This document shows, in pieces, positions 1 to 8,846 of a stretch of DNA of 64,000 bases; position 1 is the first letter of the stretch; every line of letters starts with the position of its first letter. Source of the DNA: an uncultured Paracoccus sp. (lineage in GTDB: Bacteria > Pseudomonadota > Alphaproteobacteria > Rhodobacterales > Rhodobacteraceae); the NCBI RefSeq assembly GCF_937873615.1, contig NZ_CALMYP010000040.1, positions 1 to 64,000 of the forward strand. Direction: 5' to 3'. Both the position numbers and the translations under genes were made by a program. The notes below the pieces were generated by a model. That model did not search any database and was not told where the DNA came from. It saw only the letters and a list, made by a program, of their open reading frames with translations.

Positions 1-59
1 CCAAGTCGCAAATCTATCCCGTCAGCAGAAGGTGATCGCCAGACAACGCTTACGCCCGA

Positions 60-833
60 TCAGGCGTCGGGGTGGCGGGCGTCGTCCAGTGCAGACCCCT
101 GCCCGGTCGCGCGGGCATGGGCGGCCATGGCCTCGTAATCGGTAATGCTCTCCTCCAGCGGGGCGGAGTTCTGGCGGTGATAGATGCTGGTCAACTGGGC
201 GGGCTCGGCCTCGGCGCGGATGAAATCCAGCATCCCGGCCTGTCTGGCGGGATCGTTCAGCTCTCGGTAGTCGAGGGCCATGTTGCGGCGGGGATGCTGC
301 GCTTTCAGGTCTCGATAACGCTGGCGCAGCTGGGCGTCGAGGCGGATGGTCTCATCGAAAAGCTGCGGATCGAAGCGGATCACGGCGTTATCCTCGGGTG
401 CTGCGCCGGGTTCGGTCTTGGTATAGGCGCCGGTCTGGATGGCGCGGGCGAGCGAGAGGTATTTGCGGATCGGGTTGCGGAACAGGAAGATCTTCTGCCA
501 GTGCCGCGAGCGCAGCGTCTGCTTGCCGATGCCGGTCTGGTGGATGCGGTTCAGGAATTCCTTGAAGCCGAAGACCGGGCTGTCGCAATGGGCCATGAGC
601 AGCGCCAGATAGCCCAGCGGATCGGCATCGCGCAGCGCGGTATCGTGGCGGGCGAAGCCGACCTGTTGGCGCAGCCAGGGCGGCAATTCGACGGCGTTGG
701 GCTTGTAGAGCTCTCCCAGGCAGGTGACGTCGGGCGCGCTGCCCAGAAGCGAGGCCAGGTGATAGGAGCCGCTGCGAGGCAGGGTGACGATGAGAAACCG
801 CGCCCGATGGCCGGATGTGCCGAAATCATGCAT
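60..833 (-). CDS. Sulfotransferase family protein
   Basis: Predicted cytosolic sulfotransferase of 257 aa that would transfer a sulfuryl group from PAPS to an unidentified acceptor. The 5'-phosphosulfate loop is visible at residues 17-23 (TLPRSGS). A probable 3'-phosphate-binding region is at 118-130 (FRNPIRKY...), in the order and spacing of the Stf0/NodH-like bacterial family. There is no signal peptide and the length is typical. The gene is divergent from the ABC-F gene, with about 90 bp between the two starts. It ends 59 bp from the window edge, so downstream operon partners cannot be seen, and those 59 bp hold nothing recognisable. The family call is firm; the acceptor (polysaccharide, lipid or small molecule) is not predictable. 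Confidence 0.85.
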   Translation of the reverse strand: MHDFGTSGHRARFLIVTLPRSGSYHLASLLGSAPDVTCLGELYKPNAVELPPWLRQQVGFARHDTALRDADPLGYLALLMAHCDSPVFGFKEFLNRIHQTGIGKQTLRSRHWQKIFLFRNPIRKYLSLARAIQTGAYTKTEPGAAPEDNAVIRFDPQLFDETIRLDAQLRQRYRDLKAQHPRRNMALDYRELNDPARQAGMLDFIRAEAEPAQLTSIYHRQNSAPLEESITDYEAMAAHARATGQGSALDDARHPDA

Positions 834-924
834 GGGGGCGGAATGGCCTCAACTGCGAAATCGGTTCCGTGATAGGCCGCGAGGGCCATTGACGCAATCC
901 GCTTGCTGGGTCATGGCAGGCGCC

Positions 925-2772
925 ATGCTGCGTATTGACGACATCTCCTATTCCATTGCCGGGCGGCCACTGTTCGAACATGCGTCGGCGGCGATCCCCT
1001 ATGGCCACAAGGTCGGGCTGGTCGGGCCGAACGGCACCGGCAAGACGACGCTGTTCAAGCTGCTGAGGGGGGAGTTGGCGCTGGATGGCGGTTCCATCGG
1101 CCTGCCCGCCCGCGCCCGCATCGGCGGCGTGGCGCAGGAGGCGCCGGGGACCGGGCGCAGCGTGCTCGATACGGTGCTGGACGCGGATCTGGAGCGCGCC
1201 GCCCTGCTGGTGGAGGCGGAGAGCGCGACCGATCCGCATCGCATCGCCGAGATCCAGACGCGACTGGCCGATATCGATGCCTGGTCGGCCGAAGCGCGGG
1301 CGGCGACGATCCTGCGGGGCCTCGGCTTCTCGACCGAGGACCAGGCGCAACCGACCAGCGATTATTCCGGCGGCTGGCGGATGCGGGTGGCGCTGGCCGG
1401 CGTGCTGTTCGCGCAGCCGGACCTGCTGCTGCTGGACGAGCCGACGAACTATCTGGACCTGGAAGGCGCGCTCTGGCTGGAAAGCTATCTGGCGCGCTAT
1501 CCGCATACGGTCATCGTCATCAGCCATGACCGCGAGTTGTTGAACCGCGCCGTGGGCCATATCCTGCATCTCGAAAACCGCAGGCTGGTGCTTTACACCG
1601 GCGGTTACGACAGCTTCGCCCGGACAAGGGCCGAGAAGCGGGCGTTGCAGGCCTCCGAAGCGAAGAAGCAGGAGGCGCGGCGGGCGCATCTGCAGAGCTT
1701 CGTGGACCGGTTCCGGGCCAAGGCCTCGAAGGCCAAGCAGGCGCAGGCGCGGGTCAAGATGCTGGAACGCATGGACCCGATCACCGCGCCGGAAGAGGCG
1801 AAGTTCCACCGTTTCACCTTCCCCGCGCCCGAGCAGCTTTCGCCGCCGATCATCGCCATGGAGGAGGTCTCGGTCGGGTATGGTTCGCGCGAGGTGCTGC
1901 GGCGGCTGAACCTGCGCATAGATCAGGACGACCGCATCGCGCTGCTGGGCCGCAACGGCCAGGGCAAGTCGACGCTGTCGAAGCTGCTGGCCGAGCGGCT
2001 GGAGACCATGGAAGGGCGGATCACGCGTTCGGGCAAGCTGCGGGTCGGATATTTCGCCCAGCATCAGGTCGATGAGCTGGAATTGGACGAGACGCCGCTG
2101 GATCATGTCCGCCGGCTGCGTCCCGATGAAACCCCGGCCCGGCTGCGCGCGAGGCTGGCGGGTTTCGGGCTGATGGAGGCGCAGGCCGAAACGAAGGTCG
2201 GGCAACTCTCTGGCGGGCAGAAGGCGCGGCTGTCGCTGCTCATTGCCACCATCGACGCGCCGCATCTGCTGGTGCTGGACGAACCGACGAACCACCTCGA
2301 CATCGAAAGCCGCGAGGCTTTGACCGAGGCGCTGAACGATTATACCGGCGCCGTGGTGCTGGTCAGCCATGACATGCACCTTCTGTCACTGGTCGCGGAT
2401 CGGCTGTGGCTGGTCGATCAGGGCGGGGTGGCGCCCTGGCAGGGCGATCTGGACGATTACCGGGCCATGCTGCTGTCGACGCCCGAGGACCGACCGGCGC
2501 GCGCGCCCGCCAAGCCGGCAAGCAAGCGCGCCAGCCGCGACGAGATCCTTGAACTGCGTGCCGAGGCCCGCCGGGCCGAGGAGCGGATCGAGAAGCTGGC
2601 CGAGATGCTGGACAAGCTGGGCGTGAAGATGGCCGATCCTAAAATTTATGACGATCCGGCCGAGGTCGAGAAATGGGGCCGCAAACATGCCGAGGCGAGC
2701 GAGGCGATGATCCGCGCCGAAAGCCTGTGGATGGAGGCGCTGGAGCGGTTGGAAAGCGCCGAGAACGGCTGA
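925..2772 (+). CDS. ABC-F family ATPase (Uup/YheS-like)
   Basis: Soluble tandem ATPase of 615 aa with two nucleotide-binding domains and no membrane segments, the ABC-F architecture. Members act on ribosomes (translation factors or ribosome protection) rather than in transport. NBD1 has Walker A GPNGTGKTT at residues 34-42, signature SGGWRMR at 148 and Walker B with the DEPTNYLD motif at 171. NBD2 has Walker A GRNGQGKST from 342 and DEPTNHLD at 452. A charged interdomain linker lies at about 235-290 and an Arg/Glu-rich probable coiled coil fills the C-terminus. I chose ATG 925, where the domain starts and a GGCAGG lies just upstream. ATG 913 is also possible. Earlier in-frame starts would run into the divergent sulfotransferase gene. 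Which ABC-F subgroup it belongs to is uncertain. Confidence 0.92.
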   Translation: MLRIDDISYSIAGRPLFEHASAAIPYGHKVGLVGPNGTGKTTLFKLLRGELALDGGSIGLPARARIGGVAQEAPGTGRSVLDTVLDADLERAALLVEAESATDPHRIAEIQTRLADIDAWSAEARAATILRGLGFSTEDQAQPTSDYSGGWRMRVALAGVLFAQPDLLLLDEPTNYLDLEGALWLESYLARYPHTVIVISHDRELLNRAVGHILHLENRRLVLYTGGYDSFARTRAEKRALQASEAKKQEARRAHLQSFVDRFRAKASKAKQAQARVKMLERMDPITAPEEAKFHRFTFPAPEQLSPPIIAMEEVSVGYGSREVLRRLNLRIDQDDRIALLGRNGQGKSTLSKLLAERLETMEGRITRSGKLRVGYFAQHQVDELELDETPLDHVRRLRPDETPARLRARLAGFGLMEAQAETKVGQLSGGQKARLSLLIATIDAPHLLVLDEPTNHLDIESREALTEALNDYTGAVVLVSHDMHLLSLVADRLWLVDQGGVAPWQGDLDDYRAMLLSTPEDRPARAPAKPASKRASRDEILELRAEARRAEERIEKLAEMLDKLGVKMADPKIYDDPAEVEKWGRKHAEASEAMIRAESLWMEALERLESAENG

Positions 2773-2918
2773 GTCGCAAGCAATCCGTTGCGCGAAGGTC
2801 ACGTCTGGTTCAAGATGGTTGCAGCACCGGGCCGTGGCGCTTGATTCCCCGCCCCGATTGCCCGATGCCGACCCTCGACGGGCGCAAGCCCACCTTTTCG
2901 TTATGAGGTCCGACGCCG

Positions 2919-3668
2919 ATGAAACTCGCCCTGTCCCTGATCGCTGCCCTTGCCTTCGCAACGCCTGCGCTGTCGCAGGATGCTGCTGTTTCCGGGATCG
3001 ATTCGGTCGAGTTCGATTTCGGCATCGGTGCCATTGCCAAGCCGAAATATGCGGGCGCGGACGATCATGATGTCGGTCCCTGGGTAACGCTGCGCAACCT
3101 GCGCGTCGGCACCTATGGCGGGCGTGACAGCGCCAACGGTTTCTCGATCCTGCCGAATTTCGACATCATGGGCCCGCGCGAGGAAGATGACGACGACGCG
3201 CTGAAGGGCATGGACGATATCAGCCGCGCCTATGAGGCCGGGGTGAAGCTGGCCTATACCCGCGACGGGCTGTCCACCTATGGCACCGTGCGCAAGGGTT
3301 TCGGCGGCCATCACGGCGTCGTCGGCGAATTGGGCGTGAAATACGACTTCGCGACTTCGGACAAATGGTCGTTCCAGGCCGGCGTCGAGGCCGGTTATGG
3401 CGACAGCAAGCTGAACGAGACCTATTTCGGCGTCAGCGCCAAGGAAGCGGCCAATACCGAATACGGCGAATACAGGCCCGGCGGCGGCTTCAACACCGCA
3501 GCCGCGATTCTGGAAGCGCGTTACCAGCTGACCGAAAAGACCGCCCTTCTGGGCGAGGTCCGTTTCCTTCGCATCGTCGGCGATGCCGCAGACAGCCCGA
3601 TCGTGCAGGACAAGAACCAGCCGACCCTGCGTCTGGGCATCGTGCGCCGGCTGAACTTCAACTTCTGA
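2919..3668 (+). CDS. MipA/OmpV family outer-membrane protein
   Basis: Exported protein of 249 aa with a clear signal peptide (MKLALSLIAALAFATPALSQ, cleavage near residue 20). The mature part has alternating hydrophobic beta-strand patterning, and it ends in an aromatic residue (NFNF), as outer-membrane beta barrels usually do. The early strand with FGIGAIAKPKYAG is characteristic of the MipA/OmpV family. Some members scaffold murein enzymes, others act as small porins or adhesins; the role here cannot be assigned. It stands alone: the ABC-F gene ends 146 bp upstream and the next gene is convergent 21 bp downstream. No clear promoter or T-tract terminator is visible around it. Confidence 0.85.
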   Translation: MKLALSLIAALAFATPALSQDAAVSGIDSVEFDFGIGAIAKPKYAGADDHDVGPWVTLRNLRVGTYGGRDSANGFSILPNFDIMGPREEDDDDALKGMDDISRAYEAGVKLAYTRDGLSTYGTVRKGFGGHHGVVGELGVKYDFATSDKWSFQAGVEAGYGDSKLNETYFGVSAKEAANTEYGEYRPGGGFNTAAAILEARYQLTEKTALLGEVRFLRIVGDAADSPIVQDKNQPTLRLGIVRRLNFNF

Positions 3669-3689
3669 TCCGGTTCGACCCGCGCGAGG

Positions 3690-4442
3690 TCAGCCCGCGA
3701 CCTGCCGCAGCAGCCTTTGGCGGGCGGGCGGGATGGCGGCGATTTCCAGCCCGGTGAAAACATGCAGCGTGCCAAGCTGGTCGTCGACCACGGCATGATC
3801 GCTGACCCAGCCGCCCATCAGCAGATAGGTCCGCAAAAGCGGCGGCAGCCCGGCCTGCGCCCGGCGCGGGTCCGGCGTGAAGCGGGCAAGCGCGCGCGCG
3901 AAGCGGAAGACCTTCGGCGACTTCACCCGTGGCAGCCAGCAGCGCGGCGCCAGATAGCGCTGCCTGAGAAGCGCGAAAGCGTCCTGATAGCCCTGCGTCT
4001 CGGTCCCCATGAAGGAGGAACAGCCAAAGAGAAGCTGCACCCCATGGGCATCGACGTAAGCCGTCATCCAGCCCCAGGCGACGCGCAGGATGTCGGGATC
4101 TGAATATTCGGGATGGGTGCAGAAGCGCCCCATCTCGACCATCGGGCCGGCAAATTCCTTCAGCTTGCGCAGGTCGTAATGGCGGGCGGAATAGCTGCGT
4201 TCGATCTCGGCACCGCTGGCGAGCGCCAGAAAGCGGAAGGTGGCGACAAGCTGGCCGCTGCGCTGATCCTCGATCAGCACATGGGCGCAGGCGGCGTCGT
4301 GGTCGTCGGCATCGAGCGCGGTCTGGTCCGGCGCAGCACCGCGCCGACCGATGAAGGCCAGCCAGCGCAGGCGTTGCGCGGCCTGAAGGTCGGCCCCGGT
4401 CTCGGCCAGCCGGGCCCTGTAGCGGCCTGTCTTGCGCATCAT
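3690..4442 (-). CDS. olsB: Ornithine N-acyltransferase OlsB (GNAT-like)
   Basis: Protein of 250 aa in the OlsB/autoinducer-synthase-like GNAT group. It would acylate the alpha-amino group of ornithine with a 3-hydroxyacyl-ACP to give lyso-ornithine lipid, the first step to the phosphate-free ornithine lipids common in alphaproteobacteria. Characteristic stretches are the N-terminal [14 protein letters not shown], a central [12 protein letters not shown], and [12 protein letters not shown]. The second enzyme, OlsA, is not adjacent. Two consecutive ATGs (4442 and 4439) could serve as start. The gene is divergent from msrB with 79 bp between starts. The family is well supported; the substrate is inferred from the family. 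Confidence 0.82.
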   Translation of the reverse strand: MMRKTGRYRARLAETGADLQAAQRLRWLAFIGRRGAAPDQTALDADDHDAACAHVLIEDQRSGQLVATFRFLALASGAEIERSYSARHYDLRKLKEFAGPMVEMGRFCTHPEYSDPDILRVAWGWMTAYVDAHGVQLLFGCSSFMGTETQGYQDAFALLRQRYLAPRCWLPRVKSPKVFRFARALARFTPDPRRAQAGLPPLLRTYLLMGGWVSDHAVVDDQLGTLHVFTGLEIAAIPPARQRLLRQVAG

Positions 4443-4466
4443 CTCGGTCTCTCCGGTGCCACGATC

Positions 4467-4496
4467 TTGTCACCTGACTGCATATTCCTATCTAGT
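4467..4496 (+). promoter_or_regulatory. Candidate sigma-70 promoter for msrB
   Basis: A -35 like TTGTCA at 4467-4472 (5 of 6) and a -10 like TCTAGT at 4491-4496 (4 of 6) are separated by 18 bp. They lie in the 79-bp space between divergent olsB and msrB, about 25 bp before the msrB start. Recognised by eye only. Confidence 0.4.
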
Positions 4497-4521
4497 AACG
4501 GTCGTGCAACAGGAGAGTTCA

Positions 4522-4911
4522 ATGCCGAAGCTGGTAAAATCCGACGCGGAATGGCGGGCGCAGCTGAGCGATGCGGAATATTACGTCACCCGGCAGGCCG
4601 GGACCGAGCGCCCCTTCTCTCATCAGGGGTTCCCGAAGGGCGAGGGTTATTTCGCCTGCATCTGCTGCGACGCGCCGCTGTTCACCCAGAATGCCAAGTT
4701 CGAAAGCCATTGCGGCTGGCCGAGTTTCAGCGCCCCCGGCGGCGAGATCGACGAGCATGTCGATCAGAGCCACGGCATGATGCGCACCGAGGTTCGCTGC
4801 CATAACTGCGACGCCCATCTGGGCCATGTCTTCCCCGACGGGCCGCCGCCCACCGGCCTGCGTTACTGCATCAATGGGGTGGCGATCAGATTCGTGCCTG
4901 CCGCAGTATAG
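4522..4911 (+). CDS. msrB: Peptide-methionine (R)-S-oxide reductase
   Basis: Cytosolic MsrB of 129 aa that reduces the R epimer of methionine sulfoxide in proteins. Both zinc CXXC pairs are present (CICC and CHNC), as is the catalytic region RYCING with the resolving partner context of the family. ATG 4522 is chosen because AGGAGAG sits at 4511-4517 with ideal spacing; an in-frame extension upstream lacks a ribosome site and would overlap the promoter. It is monocistronic: bamE is convergent 11 bp after its stop. Oxidative-stress repair role from family knowledge. Confidence 0.93.
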   Translation: MPKLVKSDAEWRAQLSDAEYYVTRQAGTERPFSHQGFPKGEGYFACICCDAPLFTQNAKFESHCGWPSFSAPGGEIDEHVDQSHGMMRTEVRCHNCDAHLGHVFPDGPPPTGLRYCINGVAIRFVPAAV

Positions 4912-4922
4912 GCCGGCGCCGA

Positions 4923-5369
4923 TCAGTCGCCGCCGAGCGCGCCGGTGGGATCGAAATTGCCGATATTGCCGAGGACCTGACGAATCGCACTGGTCGAGGT
5001 CACGTTGGTCTGGGTCACGCGGCGCGACAGCACCACGATGCGGCCCTGCTCGAAGCCGAAACGCTCGACATTCGAAACCGTGCCATCGGGGGCGAAATGG
5101 ATGGCGACGACCTCGCGCTCGATCTCTCGCGGGGGCATGGCGCCGTAATGGCGCCAGCGCGAACCGACATAGAACCAGCCCGATCCTTCCAGCAGGCCTT
5201 GCGAACCTGGCCTGCCGATCATGCTCTCAAGCTCGAACTGGCTGGTCTGGCCGATCTGGATCAGCGCCAGGTCTTCCTCGGGCGGAATATAGCCGTGATT
5301 GCGGTAAATCGGTGCACATCCGGTGACAAAAAGCGTCAGCGCGATAACAAGGCCACGGATCGGTAACAT
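4923..5369 (-). CDS. bamE: Outer-membrane assembly lipoprotein BamE
   Basis: Lipoprotein of 148 aa with the SmpA/OmlA (BamE) fold, an accessory subunit of the beta-barrel assembly machine. The signal peptide ends in a lipobox with the lipidated cysteine at residue 18 (LFVTGC). The BamE core follows, with the conserved I.IGQT...LESMIGRPGS pattern at about 35-60 and WFYVGSRW beyond. The gene is divergent from yceD, an arrangement common in Rhodobacterales. The start ATG directly abuts an upstream in-frame ATG of the yceD frame, one reason to place the yceD start further in. Confidence 0.9.
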   Translation of the reverse strand: MLPIRGLVIALTLFVTGCAPIYRNHGYIPPEEDLALIQIGQTSQFELESMIGRPGSQGLLEGSGWFYVGSRWRHYGAMPPREIEREVVAIHFAPDGTVSNVERFGFEQGRIVVLSRRVTQTNVTSTSAIRQVLGNIGNFDPTGALGGD

Positions 5370-5492
5370 ATGAGGTCATTCCCGCCAGATGCGCGGCCCC
5401 GGTTGACGCCGCCCGAGAGGCTTAGCAAACTCGGCAGGTTGGCTCAAGAAGATCGCGGGCCACGGCTCTCAATCCATCTGGAAAGGCTCAGT

Positions 5493-6026
5493 TTGGCAGG
5501 ACGTCCCATCCCCGAGAGGCTGCGCGTGGCGCATTTGTCGCCCAGCCGCCCGAATGAATTCGATATTGCCCCCGATGCCGGGGCCCGCGCCCGGATCGCT
5601 GCCGAGATGGAGCTGCTGGCGCTGCCGGAGATGCGCTTCAGCGGTGCGATTCGCGCCTCCGGCGCCGAGGACTGGGCGCTGTCGGGCAAGCTGGTGGCGC
5701 GGGTGGTGCAGCCCTGCGCGATCACGCTCGATCCGGTCGAGACGGCGATTGCCGAGGATGTGACGCTGATCTTCTCGCCCCATGTGACAGCGCCGGACGA
5801 GGAAGAGGTCGAGATGGGCGATGACAGCATCGAGCCGCTGGGGGCCTGGATCGAGCTTGGCGATATCGCGCTGGAGGCGCTGTCGCTGGCGCTGCCGAGC
5901 CATCCCCTGTCGCCGGGGGCCGAGATGCCCGAGGCGGCCATCGGTGACGATCCGGCCGAGGACGAGGGGCGAAAGCCCTTCGCCGGGCTGGCCGATCTGC
6001 TGAAGAAGGGCGATCAGGGCTTGTAG
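5493..6026 (+). CDS. yceD: YceD/DUF177 family protein
   Basis: Small acidic cytosolic protein of about 177 aa of the DUF177 (YceD) family, linked in bacteria to 23S rRNA metabolism. The conserved core is visible: [12 protein letters not shown] at the start, a central [15 protein letters not shown] with the family cysteine, and an acidic C-terminal stretch ending [11 protein letters not shown]. Conservation begins near TTG 5493, preceded by GGAAAGG at 5480-5486, so I place the start there. ATG 5370 (218 aa) is the alternative but would leave no space between divergent bamE and yceD. Unusually, no rpmF-plsX follows; the stop instead overlaps convergent rnhA by 13 bp. Family sure, start uncertain. 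Confidence 0.78.
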   Translation: MAGRPIPERLRVAHLSPSRPNEFDIAPDAGARARIAAEMELLALPEMRFSGAIRASGAEDWALSGKLVARVVQPCAITLDPVETAIAEDVTLIFSPHVTAPDEEEVEMGDDSIEPLGAWIELGDIALEALSLALPSHPLSPGAEMPEAAIGDDPAEDEGRKPFAGLADLLKKGDQGL

Positions 6027-6466
6027 GGCGCCATGCCGGCGCGGGCGAGTTCGTCGGCGCGCTCATTCTCCGGGTGGCCGGCATGGCCCTTGATCCATTC
6101 CCAGTTGACCTGGTGGCGCGATTGCGCCGCATCCAGCCGCTGCCAGAGATCGACATTCTTCACCGGCTTGCGGTCGGCGGTCTTCCAGCCGTTGCGCTTC
6201 CAGCCGTGAATCCAGTTGGTGACGCCGTTCTTCACATAGGCCGAATCGGTGGTGATGGTGATCGCCGAGGGACGGGTCAGGGTCTCCAGCGCGGAAATCG
6301 CCGCCATCAGCTCCATCCGGTTGTTGGTGGTGTCGGGCTCGCCACCTTCCAGCTCGCGCTGCTTGACGATCTTCTCGCCGTCCATGGCGCGCATCAATAC
6401 ACCCCAGCCGCCGGGGCCGGGATTGCCGGAACACGCGCCGTCGGTCCATGCAAACAATTCGCTCAT
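6014..6466 (-). CDS. rnhA: Ribonuclease HI
   Basis: Cytosolic RNase HI of 150 aa that cleaves the RNA strand of RNA-DNA hybrids. The four catalytic acidic residues are all present: D9 ([12 protein letters not shown]), E52 (NNRMEL), D74 (TTDSAY) and D138 (ERADEL). The basic handle region with tryptophans ([12 protein letters not shown]) is intact. The same frame stays open far upstream into the lysE-like gene, but the conserved protein starts at ATG 6466. It is the last gene of a leftward run ispH-GST-LysE-rnhA; its end overlaps the yceD end by 13 bp. Confidence 0.95.
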   Translation of the reverse strand: MSELFAWTDGACSGNPGPGGWGVLMRAMDGEKIVKQRELEGGEPDTTNNRMELMAAISALETLTRPSAITITTDSAYVKNGVTNWIHGWKRNGWKTADRKPVKNVDLWQRLDAAQSRHQVNWEWIKGHAGHPENERADELARAGMAPYKP

Positions 6467-6507
6467 GCCCCGGCTTCTAGACGAAGCCGGGGGGAAGCAA
6501 AAGGCGA

Positions 6508-7110
6508 TCAGGCGCGCTCGGTCGCGAGTTTCAGGCCAAGAAGCGCGAAACTGGCGGCGAAGGCACGGCGCATCCAGCCCATCGCGACCTCGCTGGACAG
6601 GACACGCTGGCGCCCGGTGACGGCAAGGGCGACATAGCCCATGAAGACCGCGAAGGTCATCAGGGTGAAGCCCGCGCCCAACTGGATCAGCATCCCCATG
6701 CCCGCGCCTGCCGGCATGAATTGCGGAATGAAGGCCATGAAGAACAGGGGCAGCTTGGGGTTCAGGATGTTCAGCAGGATGCCGCGCCGCACCAGTTCCC
6801 TGGGCGAGGCGGGCTCGCTCGGGCGCACCGACAGCCCGCCGCGATCCTTCAGCACCGCCCAGGCCATCCACAGCAGATAGGCGACGCCGGCGAATTTGAT
6901 CGCCTGAAACAGCAGGGCGCTGGAATGCAGCACGGCGGCCAGCCCGGCCATGGCGACGATCATGTGAACCACAGTCGCGATGGTGCAGCCGAGCGCCGCC
7001 CAGAAGCCGGCGCGAAACCCGCCGCCGAGCGTGGTCGAGAGCGTATAGACCACGCCGATCCCCGGCGCGAGGCAGACGATGAAAGCGGTCAGAAGGTAAT
7101 CCCAGCTCAT
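6508..7110 (-). CDS. LysE family amino-acid/metabolite exporter
   Basis: Integral inner-membrane protein of 200 aa of the LysE/RhtB family, which exports amino acids or related small molecules using the proton gradient. The N-terminal family motif is visible ([22 protein letters not shown]), followed by about five further hydrophobic segments, including the [17 protein letters not shown] block typical of the family. ATG 7110 gives the canonical start and overlaps the stop of the glutathione transferase by 4 bp (ATGA), indicating translational coupling. The substrate cannot be told from the sequence. Confidence 0.87.
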   Translation of the reverse strand: MSWDYLLTAFIVCLAPGIGVVYTLSTTLGGGFRAGFWAALGCTIATVVHMIVAMAGLAAVLHSSALLFQAIKFAGVAYLLWMAWAVLKDRGGLSVRPSEPASPRELVRRGILLNILNPKLPLFFMAFIPQFMPAGAGMGMLIQLGAGFTLMTFAVFMGYVALAVTGRQRVLSSEVAMGWMRRAFAASFALLGLKLATERA

Positions 7111-7712
7111 GTGTCCAATCCCTTGTAATCCGGCAGCGCGGCAATCCGCGCGAGCCATGCATTGATGGCCGGAAAACGGCCCATGTCAAACCCGCCACGT
7201 TCGCCCGCCGTATGGGTATAGCCGTAAAGGCAGATATCGGCGAGGCTGATGGCGTCGCCGACCAGCCAGTCGCAGGTGGTCAGACGATTCTCCATGATCT
7301 GAAGATGGGCATTGCCGCGTTCCAGAAGGTCGGCCATGCGTTCGGGCGTCGCCAGATGCCGGCGCGGCGGATAGAATTGCAGCGCGCCACGCACGGCGAT
7401 GGTGCCCTCATGCTGGTTCTGTTCCCAGAACATCCAGCCGAGCATTTCCGCCTTCAGGACCGGATCGGCGGGGACAAACCCCGTGCCCTCGCCCAGATAG
7501 CACAGAATGGCATTGGATTCGGGCAGCAGCCGGCCATCGTCCAGTTCCAGCACCGGGGCCTTGCCGAAGGGCAGACGGCCCTCGGCCTTGGCGGTCGCAA
7601 TGGCGGGCGAACTGTCCTCGACATCGACGATCTCGGCTTCGCGGCCAAGAAGCGCCAGCAGCAGCCGGACCTTGTAGGAATTGCCGGAGGACGGCATCGA
7701 ATAAAGCTTCAT
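7107..7712 (-). CDS. Glutathione S-transferase family protein
   Basis: Cytosolic protein of 201 aa with an N-terminal thioredoxin-like domain ([19 protein letters not shown]; the glutathione-binding cis-proline and ES motif appear as APVLELDDG and LPESNAI) and an all-helical C-terminal domain with [16 protein letters not shown], the usual N-capping box. The catalytic residue is probably the serine/asparagine around residues 9-12, as in beta or Ure2-like classes. It lies 48 bp after ispH and overlaps the downstream LysE gene by 4 bp. The substrate is unknown. Confidence 0.88.
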   Translation of the reverse strand: MKLYSMPSSGNSYKVRLLLALLGREAEIVDVEDSSPAIATAKAEGRLPFGKAPVLELDDGRLLPESNAILCYLGEGTGFVPADPVLKAEMLGWMFWEQNQHEGTIAVRGALQFYPPRRHLATPERMADLLERGNAHLQIMENRLTTCDWLVGDAISLADICLYGYTHTAGERGGFDMGRFPAINAWLARIAALPDYKGLDT

Positions 7713-7760
7713 CTGAAATCACCCTGCCCCGCCTGTCGGAGTCGGGGCGATCTGGACAGA

Positions 7761-8717
7761 TCAGGCCGGTTCGCGCAAGACCCGGGGGACCTTGAATTCG
7801 ACATTTTCCTGCGCGGTTTCGACGATCTCGACGGTGACATCGAAGCGGGCGCGGAAGGCGTCGATGACCTCGTTGATCAGCACCTCGGGGGCGCTGGCAC
7901 CGGCGGTGACGCCGACGGCGCGGATACCCTCCATCGCGCGCCAGTCGATTTCGGCGGCCCGCATGACCAGCTGGCTATAGGCGCAGCCGGCGGCGCGTCC
8001 GACCTCGACCAGACGGCGGGAATTGGAACTGTTGGGCGCCCCGATCACCAGCAGCGCGTCGATCATCGGTGCCACCGCCTTGACCGCCGCCTGACGATTG
8101 GTGGTGGCGTAACAGATGTCTTCCTTGGCCGGGCCGACGATCGCCGGAAAGCGCGCCTGCAGCGCGGCGACGATGGCCGCCGTATCATCGACCGAGAGCG
8201 TGGTCTGGGTGATGAAGGCCAGCCGGTCGGGGTCGCGCGGCGCGATGCCGGCCACGTCCTCGACGGTTTCGACCAGCAGCACCTCGCCTTCCGGCAACTG
8301 GCCCATGGTGCCCAGAACCTCGGGGTGGCCGGCATGGCCGATCATGACCATCTGCAGGCCTTCGGCATGGTGACGCTCGGCCTCGACATGGACCTTGCTG
8401 ACAAGGGGACAGGTGGCATCGACGAAGATCATCTCTCGCCGTCGGGCCTCGGCCGGGACGGCTTTCGGCACGCCATGCGCCGAGAAGATCACCGGGCGGT
8501 CGTCGGGGCATTCGTCCAGTTCCTCGACGAAGACGGCGCCCTGATCGCGCAGGCTGTCGACGACGAATTTGTTATGCACGATCTCGTGCCGGACATAGAC
8601 CGGCGCGCCCCATTTCTGCAGCGCCATTTCGACGATCTTGATGGCGCGGTCGACGCCAGCGCAGAAGCCGCGCGGGGCGGCGAGGTAAAGCGTCAGGGGG
8701 GGCTTGGCCTGTTCCAT
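7761..8717 (-). CDS. ispH: 4-hydroxy-3-methylbut-2-enyl diphosphate reductase
   Basis: Iron-sulfur enzyme IspH (LytB) of 318 aa, the last step of the MEP isoprenoid pathway, making IPP and DMAPP from HMBPP. The three cluster-ligating cysteines are C19 (PRGFCAGV), C103 (DATCPLV) and C202 ([11 protein letters not shown]). TQTTLS and [11 protein letters not shown] of the substrate site are also present. ATG 8717 is chosen because the conserved domain begins right after it; the frame is open much further upstream without homology. It heads the leftward run ispH-GST-LysE-rnhA. The 129 bp to the divergent sugar dehydrogenase presumably hold both promoters, which I could not define. Confidence 0.96.
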   Translation of the reverse strand: MEQAKPPLTLYLAAPRGFCAGVDRAIKIVEMALQKWGAPVYVRHEIVHNKFVVDSLRDQGAVFVEELDECPDDRPVIFSAHGVPKAVPAEARRREMIFVDATCPLVSKVHVEAERHHAEGLQMVMIGHAGHPEVLGTMGQLPEGEVLLVETVEDVAGIAPRDPDRLAFITQTTLSVDDTAAIVAALQARFPAIVGPAKEDICYATTNRQAAVKAVAPMIDALLVIGAPNSSNSRRLVEVGRAAGCAYSQLVMRAAEIDWRAMEGIRAVGVTAGASAPEVLINEVIDAFRARFDVTVEIVETAQENVEFKVPRVLREPA

Positions 8718-8846
8718 GATCCGCAGGTAACGCGCTTGTGCAGGAAAATCCAGTGGAGCCGGGCTAGGCTCGGGAGGTTCTTTTGACAGCCAAGCCCGCC
8801 CAGCCCCATCGGGGCCGGTTCCGGCACGCAGACAAGGAGATTGGAT

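Noticed and set aside
6014-7198. Apparent single 394-codon protein ending in RNase HI
   Set aside because: The first part is a shifted reading of the LysE-like gene; RNase HI homology starts exactly at ATG 6466.
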